Shown here: piece after piece, positions 16,174 to 26,142 of the stretch
How the letters are laid out: every line of letters starts with the position of its first letter
Position numbering within the stretch: position 1 is the stretch's first letter
Assembly: GCF_028023555.1 (NCBI RefSeq)
Contig: NZ_JAQIOY010000002.1
Coordinates: forward strand, 310,001 to 374,000
Length of the DNA: 64,000 nt
Reading direction: 5' to 3'
DNA from: Thalassococcus_A lentus
Lineage (GTDB): Bacteria; Pseudomonadota; Alphaproteobacteria; Rhodobacterales; Rhodobacteraceae
Notes under the pieces: model-generated
What the model saw: only the letters and a program-made list of their open reading frames with translations
Database searches by the model: none
What the model was told of the DNA's origin: nothing
Translations under genes and position numbers: made by a program

Positions 16174-19100
16174 CTATTTGCGTTTCTTGATCTTTCCAGC
16201 CGCTTCCGCCAGATCGCGGGCGATGGCAAATGCGCCCTGAATCTTGGCTTTGTCCGAGGACCAATCCCGCCGTACGACGATCTTGTTGTCTTTGACCTTG
16301 GCCAGGCCGTCCTGCGCCTTGATGAATTCAACAAGCCCCTCGGGACGGGCGAATTTATCATTGTGAAACTGTATCGTCGCGCCCTTGGGCCCACCATCCA
16401 GTTTTGCGATCCCGGCCCGTTTGCACATGGCCTTGATCCGCACCACCAAGAGCAGCGTATTCACTTCACGCGGCAGTTTGCCAAAGCGGTCGATCAGTTC
16501 GGCGGCAAAGCCCTCCAACTCGACCTTGGTCGTCAAAGACGACAAACGACGATAGAGGCCAAGGCGCACATCCAGATCCGGGACGTAGTCATCCGGGATC
16601 AGAACCGGCACACCCAGATTGATTTGCGGTGCCCATTGATCATCGGCATCGGACAGACCCTCCATCTCGCCTGCTCGGATCTTGGCAATCGCCTCCTCCA
16701 GCATCGACTGGTACAGCTCATAGCCGACGTCCCGCATCTGCCCCGATTGTTCTTCGCCCAGCAAGTTGCCCGCCCCGCGAATGTCGAGATCCTGCGACGC
16801 AAGGCTGAACCCTGCCCCAAGCGTGTCGATGCTGCCCAACACGCGCAGACGTTTTTCAGCGGTGGCCGTCAGTTTGGTCCTCGGCTTGGTGGTCAGATAG
16901 GCGTAGGCGCGCGTCTTGGAACGGCCCACCCGGCCTCGGATCTGGTAGAGCTGGCTGAGGCCGAACATGTCTGCCCGGTGTACCACCATCGTGTTGGCCG
17001 TCGGGATATCCAAACCGGATTCTACAATGGTTGTGGCCAACAGCACGTCGTATTTGCCGTCGTAGAAGGCGTTCATGCGGTCATCCAATTCGCCCGCTGC
17101 CATCTGGCCATGAGCGACGACAAAGGACACTTCGGGCACTTGATCGCGCAGGAATTCCTCGATCTCGGGCAAATCGCTGATGCGCGGCACCACATAGAAC
17201 GACTGTCCACCGCGATAGTGTTCACGCAGCAAGGCCTCACGGATGGTGACAGCGTCAAATTCGGACACATAAGTGCGGATTGCCAGACGATCCACCGGCG
17301 GCGTGCCGATGATCGAAAGATCGCGTACGCCGGTCAGCGACAATTGCAGGGTGCGCGGGATCGGCGTGGCTGTCAGGGTCAGAACGTGAATGTCGCTGCG
17401 CAACTGTTTGAGGCGCTCTTTGTGCTGCACCCCGAAATGCTGTTCTTCGTCGATCACCAACAAGCCAAGGTTTTTGAACCGAATGCTTTTCGCCAACAAA
17501 GCGTGGGTGCCGACCGCAATATCGACTGTTCCTTTCGAAATGCCCTCGCGGTGGCGCGTGGCGTCCTTGGCAGAGACGAAGCGCGACAGCGGCACCACGT
17601 TGATCGGAAAACCGCGGAACCGTTCGGCAAAACTCTTGTAGTGCTGTCTTGCCAGCAATGTGGTCGGGGCAATGACAGCCACTTGCACGCCGGACATGGC
17701 CGCAATAAAGGCCGCCCGCATCGCCACTTCGGTCTTTCCAAAGCCCACATCGCCGCAGATCAGGCGATCCATGGGCTGACCGGAATGCATGTCATCCATC
17801 ACATCGCTGATGGCGTTCAACTGATCATCGGTTTCGGTATAGGGGAACCGGGCGGCAAAGCTTTCATAGGCTCCGGCGGGCGGGTCCATCACAGGCGCTC
17901 GGCGCAGAGCACGTTCTGCCGCAATGCGGATCAGCTTGTCCGCCATCTCGCGGATGCGCTCTTTCAGGCGGGCCTTCTTGGCCTGCCATGCGCCACCGCC
18001 CAACCGGTCGAGCAGCCCTTCTTCGTGCCCATATTTGCTGAGCAGTTCGATGTTTTCCACCGGCAGATACAGCTTGGCCGATTCAGCGTATTCGAGCGTT
18101 AAACATTCGTGGGCGGCTCCCGCCGCGGTGACCACTTCCATGCCCGTGTAGCGACCAATCCCGTGATCCACGTGTACAACCAGATCACCGGGCGTCAGGC
18201 TTTGGGTCTCGGTCAGGAAGTTTTCAGCCCGGCGCCGCTTTTTGGGTTGCCGGATCAGACGATCGCCCAGCACGTCCTGTTCGGAAATGACAGTCAGCTG
18301 GCCTTCTTCAAAGGGGGCTTCAAAGCCGGCCTCCAAAGCCCAGACCGCCAGATACAGACCACGTTTTCCAATCCGTGTTCCGCTGTTGACCGGAATTGCC
18401 TCGGCCAGACCTTCGTCCTCGATCAGTCCGGAAAGGCGTTCCCGTGCCCCTTCAGAGTAGGAGGCGATCAGGACCGGCCCGCTCTGCATCTTTTCCTTAA
18501 CGTGAGACGCCAAAGCCCCGAAAAGGCTGATGGATTCCTGTTGGCGCTCTGGCGAGAAATTTCGGCCAATCCGGCCACCGGCATCCACAACGCCCGGCCC
18601 GGACGCCTGCGCCAGCGGGTTAAGCTGAATTTGCCGGCGCTCGCCAACGGCCCCGCTCCAAGCCGTGTCGTCGAGATACAGAAGATCCGCAGGAATCGGT
18701 TTGTAGACCGAACCCATCGTCTTTTTCTGGCTCATCGCGTGCTGACGGGTGCCGTATTGATCCTCGATACTGTCCCAGCGGGCCAACCGCGCCGGGGTCA
18801 TCTGATCGTCAAGCAGAACCGGCGCCTCGGGCAGATAGTCGAACAACGTCTCAAGCCGTTCATGAAAGAACGGCAGCCAGTGTTCGATGCCCTGATGTTT
18901 GCGCCCTGCGCTGACCGCCTCGTAGAGCGGATCATCGGTACCGCCAGCGCCAAATTCGATACGATAGTTTTGCCGGAACCGGGTGATTGCCGCATCGTCT
19001 AGGATCACCTCGGACACCGGGGCCAGATCCACCACATCCAGCTTCTCTGTGGTGCGTTGCGTGGCCGGATCAAAGCGGCGGGCCCCATCAAGAACATCGC

Positions 19101-19635
19101 CAAAGAAGTCGAGCCGCACAGGACCGGAGTCGCCCGGAGGATAGATATCGATGATGCCGCCACGAATGGCGTAATCGCCGGGCTCCATCACTGTGGGCGC
19201 CTGGCTAAAACCCATGCGAACCAGAAATCCCCGAAGGCTGCCTTCGTTGACACGGTCGCCGACCCGCGCGGTAAAGGCGGCCTCTTTCAGAACCTCGCGC
19301 GCCGGAAGTTTTTGCGTCGCGGCAGCCAAAGTGGTCAGCAGCACATAGTGATCCGGCATTGCGCCGTGAACGATGCCAGCCAACGCCGCCATGCGCGCGG
19401 CCGAAATATCGGCATTGGGCGACACGCGATCATAAGGCAGACAATCCCAAGCCGGAAAGCTGACAACCGGGACATCAGGAGCAAAAAAGGCCAACGCTTC
19501 TCGCATTGCGGCCAGACGCTTGTCATCGCGCGCCACGTGAATGACAGGGCCACTGCCACGCTGCATCTCTTGCAGGACAAGCCTTGCGTCAAACCCCTCG
19601 GGGGCGCCGCCCATTATGATACGGTTCTGTGCCAT
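16174..19635 (-). CDS. mfd: Transcription-repair coupling factor
   Basis: 1153 residues, matching E. coli Mfd (1148). Mfd removes RNA polymerase stalled at lesions and recruits UvrA. Order: UvrB-like region (FPAWDCLPYDRVSPN; PPGDSGPVRLDFFGD), RNA-polymerase interaction domain (GDLVVHVDHGIGRYTG), RecG-like translocase with Walker A GDVGFGKTEVAMRAA, DEEQHFGV box, LTATPIPRTL, IVESGLDIPTANT and GRVGRS, and a C-terminal autoinhibitory domain ending in a basic KIKKRK tail. All motifs are intact. Very long open frames on the opposite strand (16363-18102 among others) are shadows of this gene. Confidence 0.98.
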   Translation of the reverse strand: MAQNRIIMGGAPEGFDARLVLQEMQRGSGPVIHVARDDKRLAAMREALAFFAPDVPVVSFPAWDCLPYDRVSPNADISAARMAALAGIVHGAMPDHYVLLTTLAAATQKLPAREVLKEAAFTARVGDRVNEGSLRGFLVRMGFSQAPTVMEPGDYAIRGGIIDIYPPGDSGPVRLDFFGDVLDGARRFDPATQRTTEKLDVVDLAPVSEVILDDAAITRFRQNYRIEFGAGGTDDPLYEAVSAGRKHQGIEHWLPFFHERLETLFDYLPEAPVLLDDQMTPARLARWDSIEDQYGTRQHAMSQKKTMGSVYKPIPADLLYLDDTAWSGAVGERRQIQLNPLAQASGPGVVDAGGRIGRNFSPERQQESISLFGALASHVKEKMQSGPVLIASYSEGARERLSGLIEDEGLAEAIPVNSGTRIGKRGLYLAVWALEAGFEAPFEEGQLTVISEQDVLGDRLIRQPKKRRRAENFLTETQSLTPGDLVVHVDHGIGRYTGMEVVTAAGAAHECLTLEYAESAKLYLPVENIELLSKYGHEEGLLDRLGGGAWQAKKARLKERIREMADKLIRIAAERALRRAPVMDPPAGAYESFAARFPYTETDDQLNAISDVMDDMHSGQPMDRLICGDVGFGKTEVAMRAAFIAAMSGVQVAVIAPTTLLARQHYKSFAERFRGFPINVVPLSRFVSAKDATRHREGISKGTVDIAVGTHALLAKSIRFKNLGLLVIDEEQHFGVQHKERLKQLRSDIHVLTLTATPIPRTLQLSLTGVRDLSIIGTPPVDRLAIRTYVSEFDAVTIREALLREHYRGGQSFYVVPRISDLPEIEEFLRDQVPEVSFVVAHGQMAAGELDDRMNAFYDGKYDVLLATTIVESGLDIPTANTMVVHRADMFGLSQLYQIRGRVGRSKTRAYAYLTTKPRTKLTATAEKRLRVLGSIDTLGAGFSLASQDLDIRGAGNLLGEEQSGQMRDVGYELYQSMLEEAIAKIRAGEMEGLSDADDQWAPQINLGVPVLIPDDYVPDLDVRLGLYRRLSSLTTKVELEGFAAELIDRFGKLPREVNTLLLVVRIKAMCKRAGIAKLDGGPKGATIQFHNDKFARPEGLVEFIKAQDGLAKVKDNKIVVRRDWSSDKAKIQGAFAIARDLAEAAGKIKKRK

Positions 19636-19703
19636 GACCGCTCACATGGCGCGACGGGATGGCCGCGTCAACCACGCAAGCCCGCATTTGATCTTGCGAC
19701 CGT

Positions 19704-20231
19704 CTATCCGGTCAGGACATGCGCCGACAGGTTCTGGAACATTCCGAACAGCGCGGTGACAAAAATGGAAATCATACCAATCGCCTGCACCAATGTACGG
19801 TGGATGCGAAGCCGCCGCCAAAGCACCTCTCCCTGCCCTTCGCCATTCTGGATTTTGCGCGAGGACGCAATGCTGAGCAGTCCAACGATGGTCATGGGAA
19901 AGGCCAGCAAAAACAGGGCCTGCGCCAGTTCGATGTCATAGACAAACCCGAGCAAAGCCATACCTGTCAGCAAGGCCGAGACAAGAGCAGCCAACCAAAG
20001 ACCAGCTTCATCAACGATAAACAGCAGCCGGTTGGTGTTGATCCGAACCAGATCTTCAAGATCCGCTTCGGCCTGTCCGCCATTGCGTCTTGCGCGGCTG
20101 ACCATGTCAAATGGAACACCCAGCACCCAATGGCTCGCTGATGACCAAACGACAGCCAGTACGATCCAGAACCACAGGTTCGAAAAGGACCGCATGTCGA
20201 TGACTTCAAAAACGGTGGTGTACCAGTCCAC
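19704..20231 (-). CDS. Conserved membrane protein of unknown function
   Basis: 175 residues, starting at a GTG (VDWYTTVFEVIDMRS) preceded by AGAGGCAGG. Four hydrophobic helices are likely (about residues 20-40, 77-97, 103-123 and 148-170), with a basic/acidic loop between the first two. In relatives I recall it carrying the name 'component of SufBCD complex', but nothing in the sequence supports Fe-S cluster assembly. It lies 68 bases upstream of mfd on the same strand and may share its transcript. Confidence 0.75.
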   Translation of the reverse strand: MDWYTTVFEVIDMRSFSNLWFWIVLAVVWSSASHWVLGVPFDMVSRARRNGGQAEADLEDLVRINTNRLLFIVDEAGLWLAALVSALLTGMALLGFVYDIELAQALFLLAFPMTIVGLLSIASSRKIQNGEGQGEVLWRRLRIHRTLVQAIGMISIFVTALFGMFQNLSAHVLTG

Positions 20232-20419
20232 GCCTGCCTCTTGCGTTTGCTCTTATTGGGGGTTCTAGCCTGCGGTTATCGGTTTGCCCAGACCGTCATT
20301 TTCCAAAACCATTGTTGCTGGCGTTCTTGGCTGGATAACCATGCAGCAAAGTGTCAGGCAGACTGGACACAGGCCCTCTCATAACCGATACCTGTAGAAC
20401 GTGAAAAGACAGGTGATCC

Positions 20420-21418
20420 ATGCTGCCCAGCCAAGCCCCCTTTCCCGCCACGCGCCTGCGGCGCTTGCGCAAGAGTCCCGCGATCCGCGCGCTTGTATCG
20501 GAAACCAATCTCACGCCGGCAGATTTCATCTGGCCGGTCTTTGTACGCGATGGCGAAGGTCAGGTTGAACCCATCGCCTCTATGCCCGGCGTGAACCGAT
20601 TGTCAGTGGACAAGGTGGTTGATGCCGCCCGCGAGGCGCACGCTCTTGGCATTCCATCGATCTGCCTGTTTCCCTACACTGATCCGGCGCTCAAGACGGA
20701 ATGCTGTTCTGAGGCATGGAATCCGGACAATCTGTCGAACCGGGCCACGCGCGCGATCAAAGAGGCGGTTCCCGACATTGCTGTGATGACAGACGTTGCG
20801 CTGGATCCGTACAATATCAACGGTCACGATGGTTTTGTCGAAGACGGTGTCATCGTAAATGACCGCACCGTCGAAGCGCTGGTCAAACAGGCGCTATCGC
20901 AGGCGGATGCAGGGGCGGACATCATCGGCCCATCTGACATGATGGATGGCCGCATCGGCGCGCTAAGGGGGGCATTGGAAAGCGCCGGGCATACGAATGT
21001 TCTGCTGCTGTCCTATGCCGCCAAGTATGCCAGCGCCTTCTATGGTCCGTTTCGCGATGCGGTTGGCGCGTCCGGCGCATTGAAAGGCGACAAGAAGACA
21101 TACCAGCAGGATCCCGGTAATTCCGATGAAGCCATGCGGCTGATCCAGCGGGATCTGGCAGAGGGCGCCGACATGGTTATGGTCAAACCCGGCATGCCCT
21201 ATCTCGACATCTGCCAGCGGGCAAAACAGATGTTTGGCGCGCCAACCTTTGCTTATCAGGTCTCCGGCGAATACGCGATGTTGGCCGGTGCGGGCGAACG
21301 CGGCTGGGTCGACGGTGAAAAAGTCATGCTGGAAAGCCTGATGGCATTCAAACGGGCCGGATGTGACGGCGTTCTGACCTACTTTGCCCCGGCCGCATCG
21401 CGCATCCTGAACGGGTAG
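20420..21418 (+). CDS. hemB: Delta-aminolevulinic acid dehydratase (porphobilinogen synthase)
   Basis: 332 residues, normal size. HemB joins two 5-aminolevulinates to porphobilinogen in tetrapyrrole synthesis, which supplies heme and cobalamin. Seen: FIWPVFV, SMPGVNRLSVD, VMTDVALDPYNINGHDG, ADIIGPSDMMDGRI, LSYAAKYASAFYGPFRDA with the first active-site lysine region, and MVKPGMPYLDI with the Schiff-base lysine. The stretch after DVALDPYN lacks the cysteine-rich zinc triad, as in Mg-dependent forms of alphaproteobacteria. It is preceded by a 188-base gap and followed by the SYLF lipoprotein gene. Confidence 0.97.
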   Translation: MLPSQAPFPATRLRRLRKSPAIRALVSETNLTPADFIWPVFVRDGEGQVEPIASMPGVNRLSVDKVVDAAREAHALGIPSICLFPYTDPALKTECCSEAWNPDNLSNRATRAIKEAVPDIAVMTDVALDPYNINGHDGFVEDGVIVNDRTVEALVKQALSQADAGADIIGPSDMMDGRIGALRGALESAGHTNVLLLSYAAKYASAFYGPFRDAVGASGALKGDKKTYQQDPGNSDEAMRLIQRDLAEGADMVMVKPGMPYLDICQRAKQMFGAPTFAYQVSGEYAMLAGAGERGWVDGEKVMLESLMAFKRAGCDGVLTYFAPAASRILNG

Positions 21419-21535
21419 CGGTTTGCCGCCCAAAGCACGCAACAGGCGGTGACAAACCGCCGTTTGCAGCCTATAACCAACGCAACCGGCGGAAAAAGCC
21501 GGACCTTAGGCACTGGCAACGAGAAGAGCAGACAA

Positions 21536-22090
21536 ATGAAAACCACCAGACGCAATGTGACTTTCGGCCTTGGCGCCGTCACCATGCTGGCCGCTTGCGG
21601 CAACGGCATCGGGAGCCGCGGCCCAGCCACCATCGACAGCCGCGTGGACAGCACACTGACCCAGCTTTATGCCGACTACCCCGCCACCCGCGGATTGGCG
21701 GAAAAGGCCGCTGGCATCCTAGTTATGCCTCTGGTCACCGAAGCAGGTCTCGGCATTGGCGGCGGTTATGGACGCGGCGCCCTGCGCGTCGGCGGCGCGA
21801 CCGTCGATTATTATTCCATGACCAAGGCTTCGGGCGGCCTGCAGATCGGTGGACAGCAGTACAGCCACGTATTGTTCTTTATGACCACCGAAGCGCTGGA
21901 AACATTCCGCCGCTCGCCCGGCTATGCGGCCGGTGCAAACATCGAATACGCAACCCCTGCACGCGGCGAAACGCTTGCTGCCGAAACGACAACGTCGCTC
22001 GCTCCGGTGATCGCGGTCATCTTTGGTCAGGCCGGTCTGCGATTGGGCGCAACGCTTGAGGGCGTAAAATACACGCGTATCATTCCATAG
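21536..22090 (+). CDS. SYLF/YSC84-domain lipoprotein
   Basis: 184 residues from the ATG at 21536 (GAGAAGAG upstream), preferred over 21449 because it opens directly into a signal sequence. MKTTRRNVTFGLGAVTMLAAC has a twin-arginine-like TRRNVTFG and a lipobox LAAC. The mature part has the YSC84/SYLF pattern: KAAGILVMPLVTEAGLGIGGGYGRGAL, QQYSHVLFFMTTEALETFRRS, and glycine-rich strands to LEGVKYTRI. SYLF domains bind lipids in eukaryotes; the bacterial role is unclear. A terminator follows at 22142-22168. Confidence 0.85.
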   Translation: MKTTRRNVTFGLGAVTMLAACGNGIGSRGPATIDSRVDSTLTQLYADYPATRGLAEKAAGILVMPLVTEAGLGIGGGYGRGALRVGGATVDYYSMTKASGGLQIGGQQYSHVLFFMTTEALETFRRSPGYAAGANIEYATPARGETLAAETTTSLAPVIAVIFGQAGLRLGATLEGVKYTRIIP

Positions 22091-22141
22091 GTATCTGACG
22101 CGCTTTCAGAGCGCTTGGTATTCAGTATCGATTGCAGTGCG

Positions 22142-22168
22142 CCGCATGTCCTTTGGGCATGCGGTTTT
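22142..22168 (+). terminator. Rho-independent terminator after the SYLF gene
   Basis: Stem CCGCATGTCC / GGGCATGCGG with one G-U wobble and a TTT loop, followed by TTTT. It lies 52 bases after the stop codon. Confidence 0.75.
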
Positions 22169-22422
22169 GCCATTTCATCAGTCTCGCATGCGTATCCCCC
22201 GATCGCCTGAACAAACCCGGATTTCATCTGATATTTCGCAGACTTTTTTCTTGAAATAATACCGCCAGACCTTCGTGCATTTTTGTGATAAATTTCAGAT
22301 AGTTACACCTTGCGCCACAGTCCCGCCTCAATTCGGCCAAACCTGCGCCATTGCACCCTATATCCTGTCTCTGGTATACAGGGATCAACAAGATATGGCG
22401 CAGCAATAAACAGGCAAAAAAC

Positions 22423-25158
22423 GTGAACGACACGCCAGAAACACCTGAAAAAGAAGAGATTTCCCCGGCGCCGCATGATGGACCCACCATCACGATCGCT
22501 CAGGAAATGAAGTCGAGCTACCTCGACTATGCCATGAGCGTAATCGTCAGCCGTGCGATTCCCGACCTGCGTGACGGGCTCAAGCCCGTGCATCGCCGCA
22601 TCCTTTATACACTTTGGGAAAACGGTCAGACCCGCGCGAAACCCTATCGTAAGTGTGCGACGGCGGTGGGCGACGTCATGGGTCGGTATCACCCCCACGG
22701 CGACTCGGCCGTCTATGACGCGCTTGTGCGCATGGCACAGGATTTCTCCATGAGCCTGCCCCTGATCGACGGTCAGGGCAACTTTGGTTCCATGGACGGC
22801 GATCCACCAGCGGCCTACCGTTATACAGAATCCCGCCTGCAGAAATCGGCAGAGGCCCTGCTTGAAGACATCGACAAGGACACTGTCGATTTCGTCCCGA
22901 ACTACGCCAATGAACGCAACGAACCAACGGTTCTGCCCGCCCGTTACCCCAACGTTCTGGTAAACGGCGCTGAAGGCATCGCGGTTGGTATGGCGACGCG
23001 CATTCCGCCCCATAACCTGGGCGAAGTGATCGATGCGACGCTGGCTCTGATCGAAAACCCCGATCTCAGCTCTGAACAGTTGAACGAATTTATCCCTGCC
23101 CCGGATTTTCCGACGGGTGGCGTGATCCTCGGGCGCGCAGGCGCGCGTAAGGCCTATCTCGAAGGACGCGGCAGCGTCATCATCCGCGCAAAGACACGCG
23201 TGGAAGAGATCCGCAAGGACCGTTATGCCATCGTCATCGACGAAATTCCCTATCAGGTGAACAAGGCCACGATGATCGAGCGGATTGCCGAAGCGGCCCG
23301 CGACAAGAAGATCGAAGGCATTTCCCACGTACAGGATGAATCGGATCGCGATGGCGTGCGCGTGGTTGTTGAACTGAAACGCGATGCCACCGCCGAAGTC
23401 GTTCTGAACCAGTTGTTCCGCTTTACGCCTATGCAGACCAGCTTTGGCTGTAACATGCTCGCGTTGAATGGCGGGCGTCCGGAACAGCTGACGCTGCGCG
23501 CGTTCCTGACGGCCTTCCTCGATTTCCGCGAAGACGTGATTGCGCGCCGAACAGCTTATCTGTTGCGCAAAGCCCGTGAACGCAGCCACATCCTGTGTGG
23601 TCTGGCGGTTGCTGTCAGCAATGTTGACGAAGTGGTCGCCACCATTCGTGCTTCGGCTGATGCGGCGGAAGCGCGCGAAAAGCTGATGACGCGGCGCTGG
23701 CCCGCAGGCGACATCCTGCCCTATATCGCCCTGATCGATGATCCGACCCACACCGCGAACGACGACGGCACCTATAACCTGTCCGAAGCGCAGGCCCGCG
23801 CCATTCTGGAGCTGCGCCTTCAGCGTTTGACACAACTGGGTGTGAAGGAAGTCACGGACGAGTTGGAAGAGCTGGCCGCCAAGATCAAGGAATACCTTGA
23901 TATCCTGTCCAGCCGCGAGCGCATCATGCAGATCGTCTCGGATGAAATGCGCACCGTGCGCGATGAATTCGCCGTGCCGCGCCGCACCGAGATCGTCGAA
24001 TGGTCCGGTGATATGGACGACGAAGACCTGATCGAACAAGAAGACATGGTCGTGACCGTCACCCAAACCGGATATATCAAACGGACCGCTTTGGCCGACT
24101 TCCGTGCGCAAAAACGTGGCGGCAAAGGCCTGTCCGGTATGTCCACCAAGGATGATGACGTTGTCACGCAGCTTTTCGTGGCAAACACACACACACAGCT
24201 GTTGTTCTTCACCACCGATGGCATGGTCTACAAGCTCAAGACCTGGCGCCTGCCCCAAGGCGGTCGGACGTCCAAGGGCAAGGCAATCGTTAACATTTTG
24301 CCAATCCCGACGGGCGTCAGCATCGCTGCAATCATGCCCGTTGACCGCGCCGAGGAAGACTGGGCCGATCTGCAGATCGTCTTCGCCACCAGCGCCGGTG
24401 ACGTACGCCGCAACGCATTGTCGGATTTCACCAATGTGATGCGCAACGGCAAAATCGCGATGGATTTGCCGGAAGACGTGGAACTGGTGAATGCACGCAT
24501 TGCCTCGGAAGAAGATGACATCATGCTTGTCACCGACTCGGGTCGCGCGATCCGCTTCCGCACCACTGATGTGCGGGTGTTCAAAGGTCGAAAATCGACC
24601 GGTGTTCGCGGCATTCGACTGTCAGGTGATGATCGTGTTGTCTCTATGGCGGTTATCCGCAGCTTTGAAGCTACATCGGATGAACGCGCAGCCTATCTGA
24701 AGATGCGCAGGCTCATGGCCGGTGTAACCGAAGAGTCAGAGGCCGACGAAGAAGAAGGCAACGCCGATGCAGCGATCAGTCAGGACCGTTATGCAGAGAT
24801 GTCAGCGGCCGAAAACCTTATCCTGACGATCACCGCCAAGGGTTTGGGCAAGCTTTCCTCGTCGCATGATTACCCATTGCGGGGTCGCGGCGGCATGGGG
24901 GTTCAGGCCATCGACAAAGGAATGCGCGGCGGCGCGCTGGTCGCGGCCTTCCCGGTCGAAATGGAAGATCAGATCATGCTGGCCACCTCCGGCGGCCAGT
25001 CTATCCGGGTCCCAATCGACGGTATTTCCTTCCGATCCCGCAACGCAGGCGGTGTCAAAGTGTTCGACACCGGCAAAAACGAAGTGGTTGTGTCGGTTGC
25101 CTGGATTGCCGATCAGGGTGACGAAGAGACAGAGGACGCGTCGGAACCTGCGGAATAA
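22423..25158 (+). CDS. gyrA: DNA gyrase subunit A
   Basis: 911 residues from GTG at 22423 (VNDTPETPEKEE), which fits alphaproteobacterial GyrA N-termini better than the upstream in-frame ATG at 22351. It is the breakage-reunion subunit of the type II topoisomerase that introduces negative supercoils. The catalytic tyrosine lies in AAYRYTESR. The C-terminal wheel carries the GyrA box QKRGGKG, separating it from ParC. The quinolone-resistance region reads HPHGDSAVYDALVRMAQ, with the serine and aspartate of the sensitive form. The C-terminus is acidic. A strong terminator follows. Confidence 0.97.
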   Translation: MNDTPETPEKEEISPAPHDGPTITIAQEMKSSYLDYAMSVIVSRAIPDLRDGLKPVHRRILYTLWENGQTRAKPYRKCATAVGDVMGRYHPHGDSAVYDALVRMAQDFSMSLPLIDGQGNFGSMDGDPPAAYRYTESRLQKSAEALLEDIDKDTVDFVPNYANERNEPTVLPARYPNVLVNGAEGIAVGMATRIPPHNLGEVIDATLALIENPDLSSEQLNEFIPAPDFPTGGVILGRAGARKAYLEGRGSVIIRAKTRVEEIRKDRYAIVIDEIPYQVNKATMIERIAEAARDKKIEGISHVQDESDRDGVRVVVELKRDATAEVVLNQLFRFTPMQTSFGCNMLALNGGRPEQLTLRAFLTAFLDFREDVIARRTAYLLRKARERSHILCGLAVAVSNVDEVVATIRASADAAEAREKLMTRRWPAGDILPYIALIDDPTHTANDDGTYNLSEAQARAILELRLQRLTQLGVKEVTDELEELAAKIKEYLDILSSRERIMQIVSDEMRTVRDEFAVPRRTEIVEWSGDMDDEDLIEQEDMVVTVTQTGYIKRTALADFRAQKRGGKGLSGMSTKDDDVVTQLFVANTHTQLLFFTTDGMVYKLKTWRLPQGGRTSKGKAIVNILPIPTGVSIAAIMPVDRAEEDWADLQIVFATSAGDVRRNALSDFTNVMRNGKIAMDLPEDVELVNARIASEEDDIMLVTDSGRAIRFRTTDVRVFKGRKSTGVRGIRLSGDDRVVSMAVIRSFEATSDERAAYLKMRRLMAGVTEESEADEEEGNADAAISQDRYAEMSAAENLILTITAKGLGKLSSSHDYPLRGRGGMGVQAIDKGMRGGALVAAFPVEMEDQIMLATSGGQSIRVPIDGISFRSRNAGGVKVFDTGKNEVVVSVAWIADQGDEETEDASEPAE

Positions 25159-25179
25159 ATCACGCAGAGCCGATCACCA

Positions 25180-25212
25180 AAAAGGGGCGCTGTTGCACAC
25201 AGCGCCCCTTTT
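25180..25212 (+). terminator. Strong intrinsic terminator after gyrA
   Basis: A 14-base perfect stem (AAAAGGGGCGCTGT and its complement) with a five-base loop; the 3' arm ends in TTTT and the 5' arm begins AAAA. It can work in both directions, serving gyrA and the convergent DoxX gene. Confidence 0.9.
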
Positions 25213-25232
25213 GCGTTGTCGGAGCCGGCGGT

Positions 25233-25640
25233 TCAGGCTGTCGCAGTTACACCGGACTTGCTGCGCCCGTCGATTGACCATGCACCTGCCCCTGTGATCG
25301 CCAAAGCAATGTATCCACCAGCAAGCGCCATATTCTTGAACAGCTGTGTCATCTGGTTCTGATCCGCCGGGTCGAAATGATACAGAACGCCCGACAGAAG
25401 ACAGAAGGCCGCAAGAGCCAAAGCAACGGGTCTTGTCATGAAGCCCAGTATCAAGGCCAAACCACCAAGAATTTCGAAGAGGATGACAGGCCAGGCCAGA
25501 ATCGCGGGAACGCCGCCTGACGCCATGAAACCGGCAAAGCCTTCGACGTTGCCCAATTTACCCAATCCGGCGACCAAGAACAAAAGTCCGAGCAGAACAC
25601 GGGCCGCAAGTAGACCCAGCGTGTTATTTGAGAGTGTCAT
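25233..25640 (-). CDS. DoxX-family membrane protein
   Basis: 135 residues from the ATG at 25640 (AAAGGAAA upstream). Four hydrophobic helices; the first has RVLLGLLFLVAGLGKLGNVEGFAGFMASGGVP, the standard opening of DoxX/YphA proteins, followed by EILGGLALILGFMTRPVALALA. The family is found in the inner membrane of many bacteria; some members take part in thiol or quinone redox homeostasis. No partner gene is adjacent. It is convergent with gyrA, with the shared terminator between them. Confidence 0.88.
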   Translation of the reverse strand: MTLSNNTLGLLAARVLLGLLFLVAGLGKLGNVEGFAGFMASGGVPAILAWPVILFEILGGLALILGFMTRPVALALAAFCLLSGVLYHFDPADQNQMTQLFKNMALAGGYIALAITGAGAWSIDGRSKSGVTATA

Positions 25641-25824
25641 TTTGAATTTTCCTTTAGTGACATTTCGAGAGCCCAAATGACACCGTGCAAAATTTTAATA
25701 AATATCCCTCAAAAAACACCAAATGTTATATTTCGCACACATCTTTAGATTGAGTAAACTTAGCCTTTTGCACCCTTATCCTTGGGAAAGGCAGACCTGT
25801 TTCAAGGCCTGCCCACCATCTAGG

Positions 25825-26142
25825 TCAGTCAGTACCGCTTGTCGCAGCAAGAGCAACTACAGCAAGCAATCCACCGATCAAACCGCCTGTCGAGAGTGAG
25901 CCTTGCATCGAATTCCCGGTTACAGAACCACCGTGACGCCGACACAAACGTGTCGGAACACCATCTCGCTGTTCCAACTCTGGACGGCAATTGTATTCTA
26001 CGCCGTCCGCACCCACGACACGCACCGAATAAACGGCATCACCTGTGGATCCACCGACTTCTTCTTGTGTTGTGACGGCCTGAGCATTGGCCGCATTGGA
26101 TAGCGAGACGGCCAAAGCCGTTGCATACAAAGAAGTTTTCAC
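25825..26142 (-). CDS. Small secreted/anchored protein of unknown function
   Basis: 105 residues. MKTSLYATALAVSLSNAANAQA is a clear signal peptide with an ANA cleavage site. The mature part has two cysteines (YNCRPELEQ and TRLCRRHGG), which could form a disulfide, and ends with a glycine-rich hydrophobic stretch (GGLIGGLLAVVALAAT) that could insert in a membrane. I do not recognise a family. It lies alone in an AT-richer stretch with a 184-base gap before the DoxX gene and about 600 bases of non-coding DNA on its other side. Confidence 0.6.
   Translation of the reverse strand: MKTSLYATALAVSLSNAANAQAVTTQEEVGGSTGDAVYSVRVVGADGVEYNCRPELEQRDGVPTRLCRRHGGSVTGNSMQGSLSTGGLIGGLLAVVALAATSGTD

Noticed and set aside
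16363..18102. 579-codon open frame antisense to mfd
   Set aside because: GC-rich shadow of a fully conserved Mfd; no family features and Cys/His/Arg-rich composition.
24187..24198. ACACACACACAC-type dinucleotide run
   Set aside because: Short and inside conserved gyrA codons (NTHTQ); no sign of slippage.
22303..24258. 651-codon open frame antisense to gyrA
   Set aside because: Shadow of gyrA; the sense strand has complete GyrA motifs.
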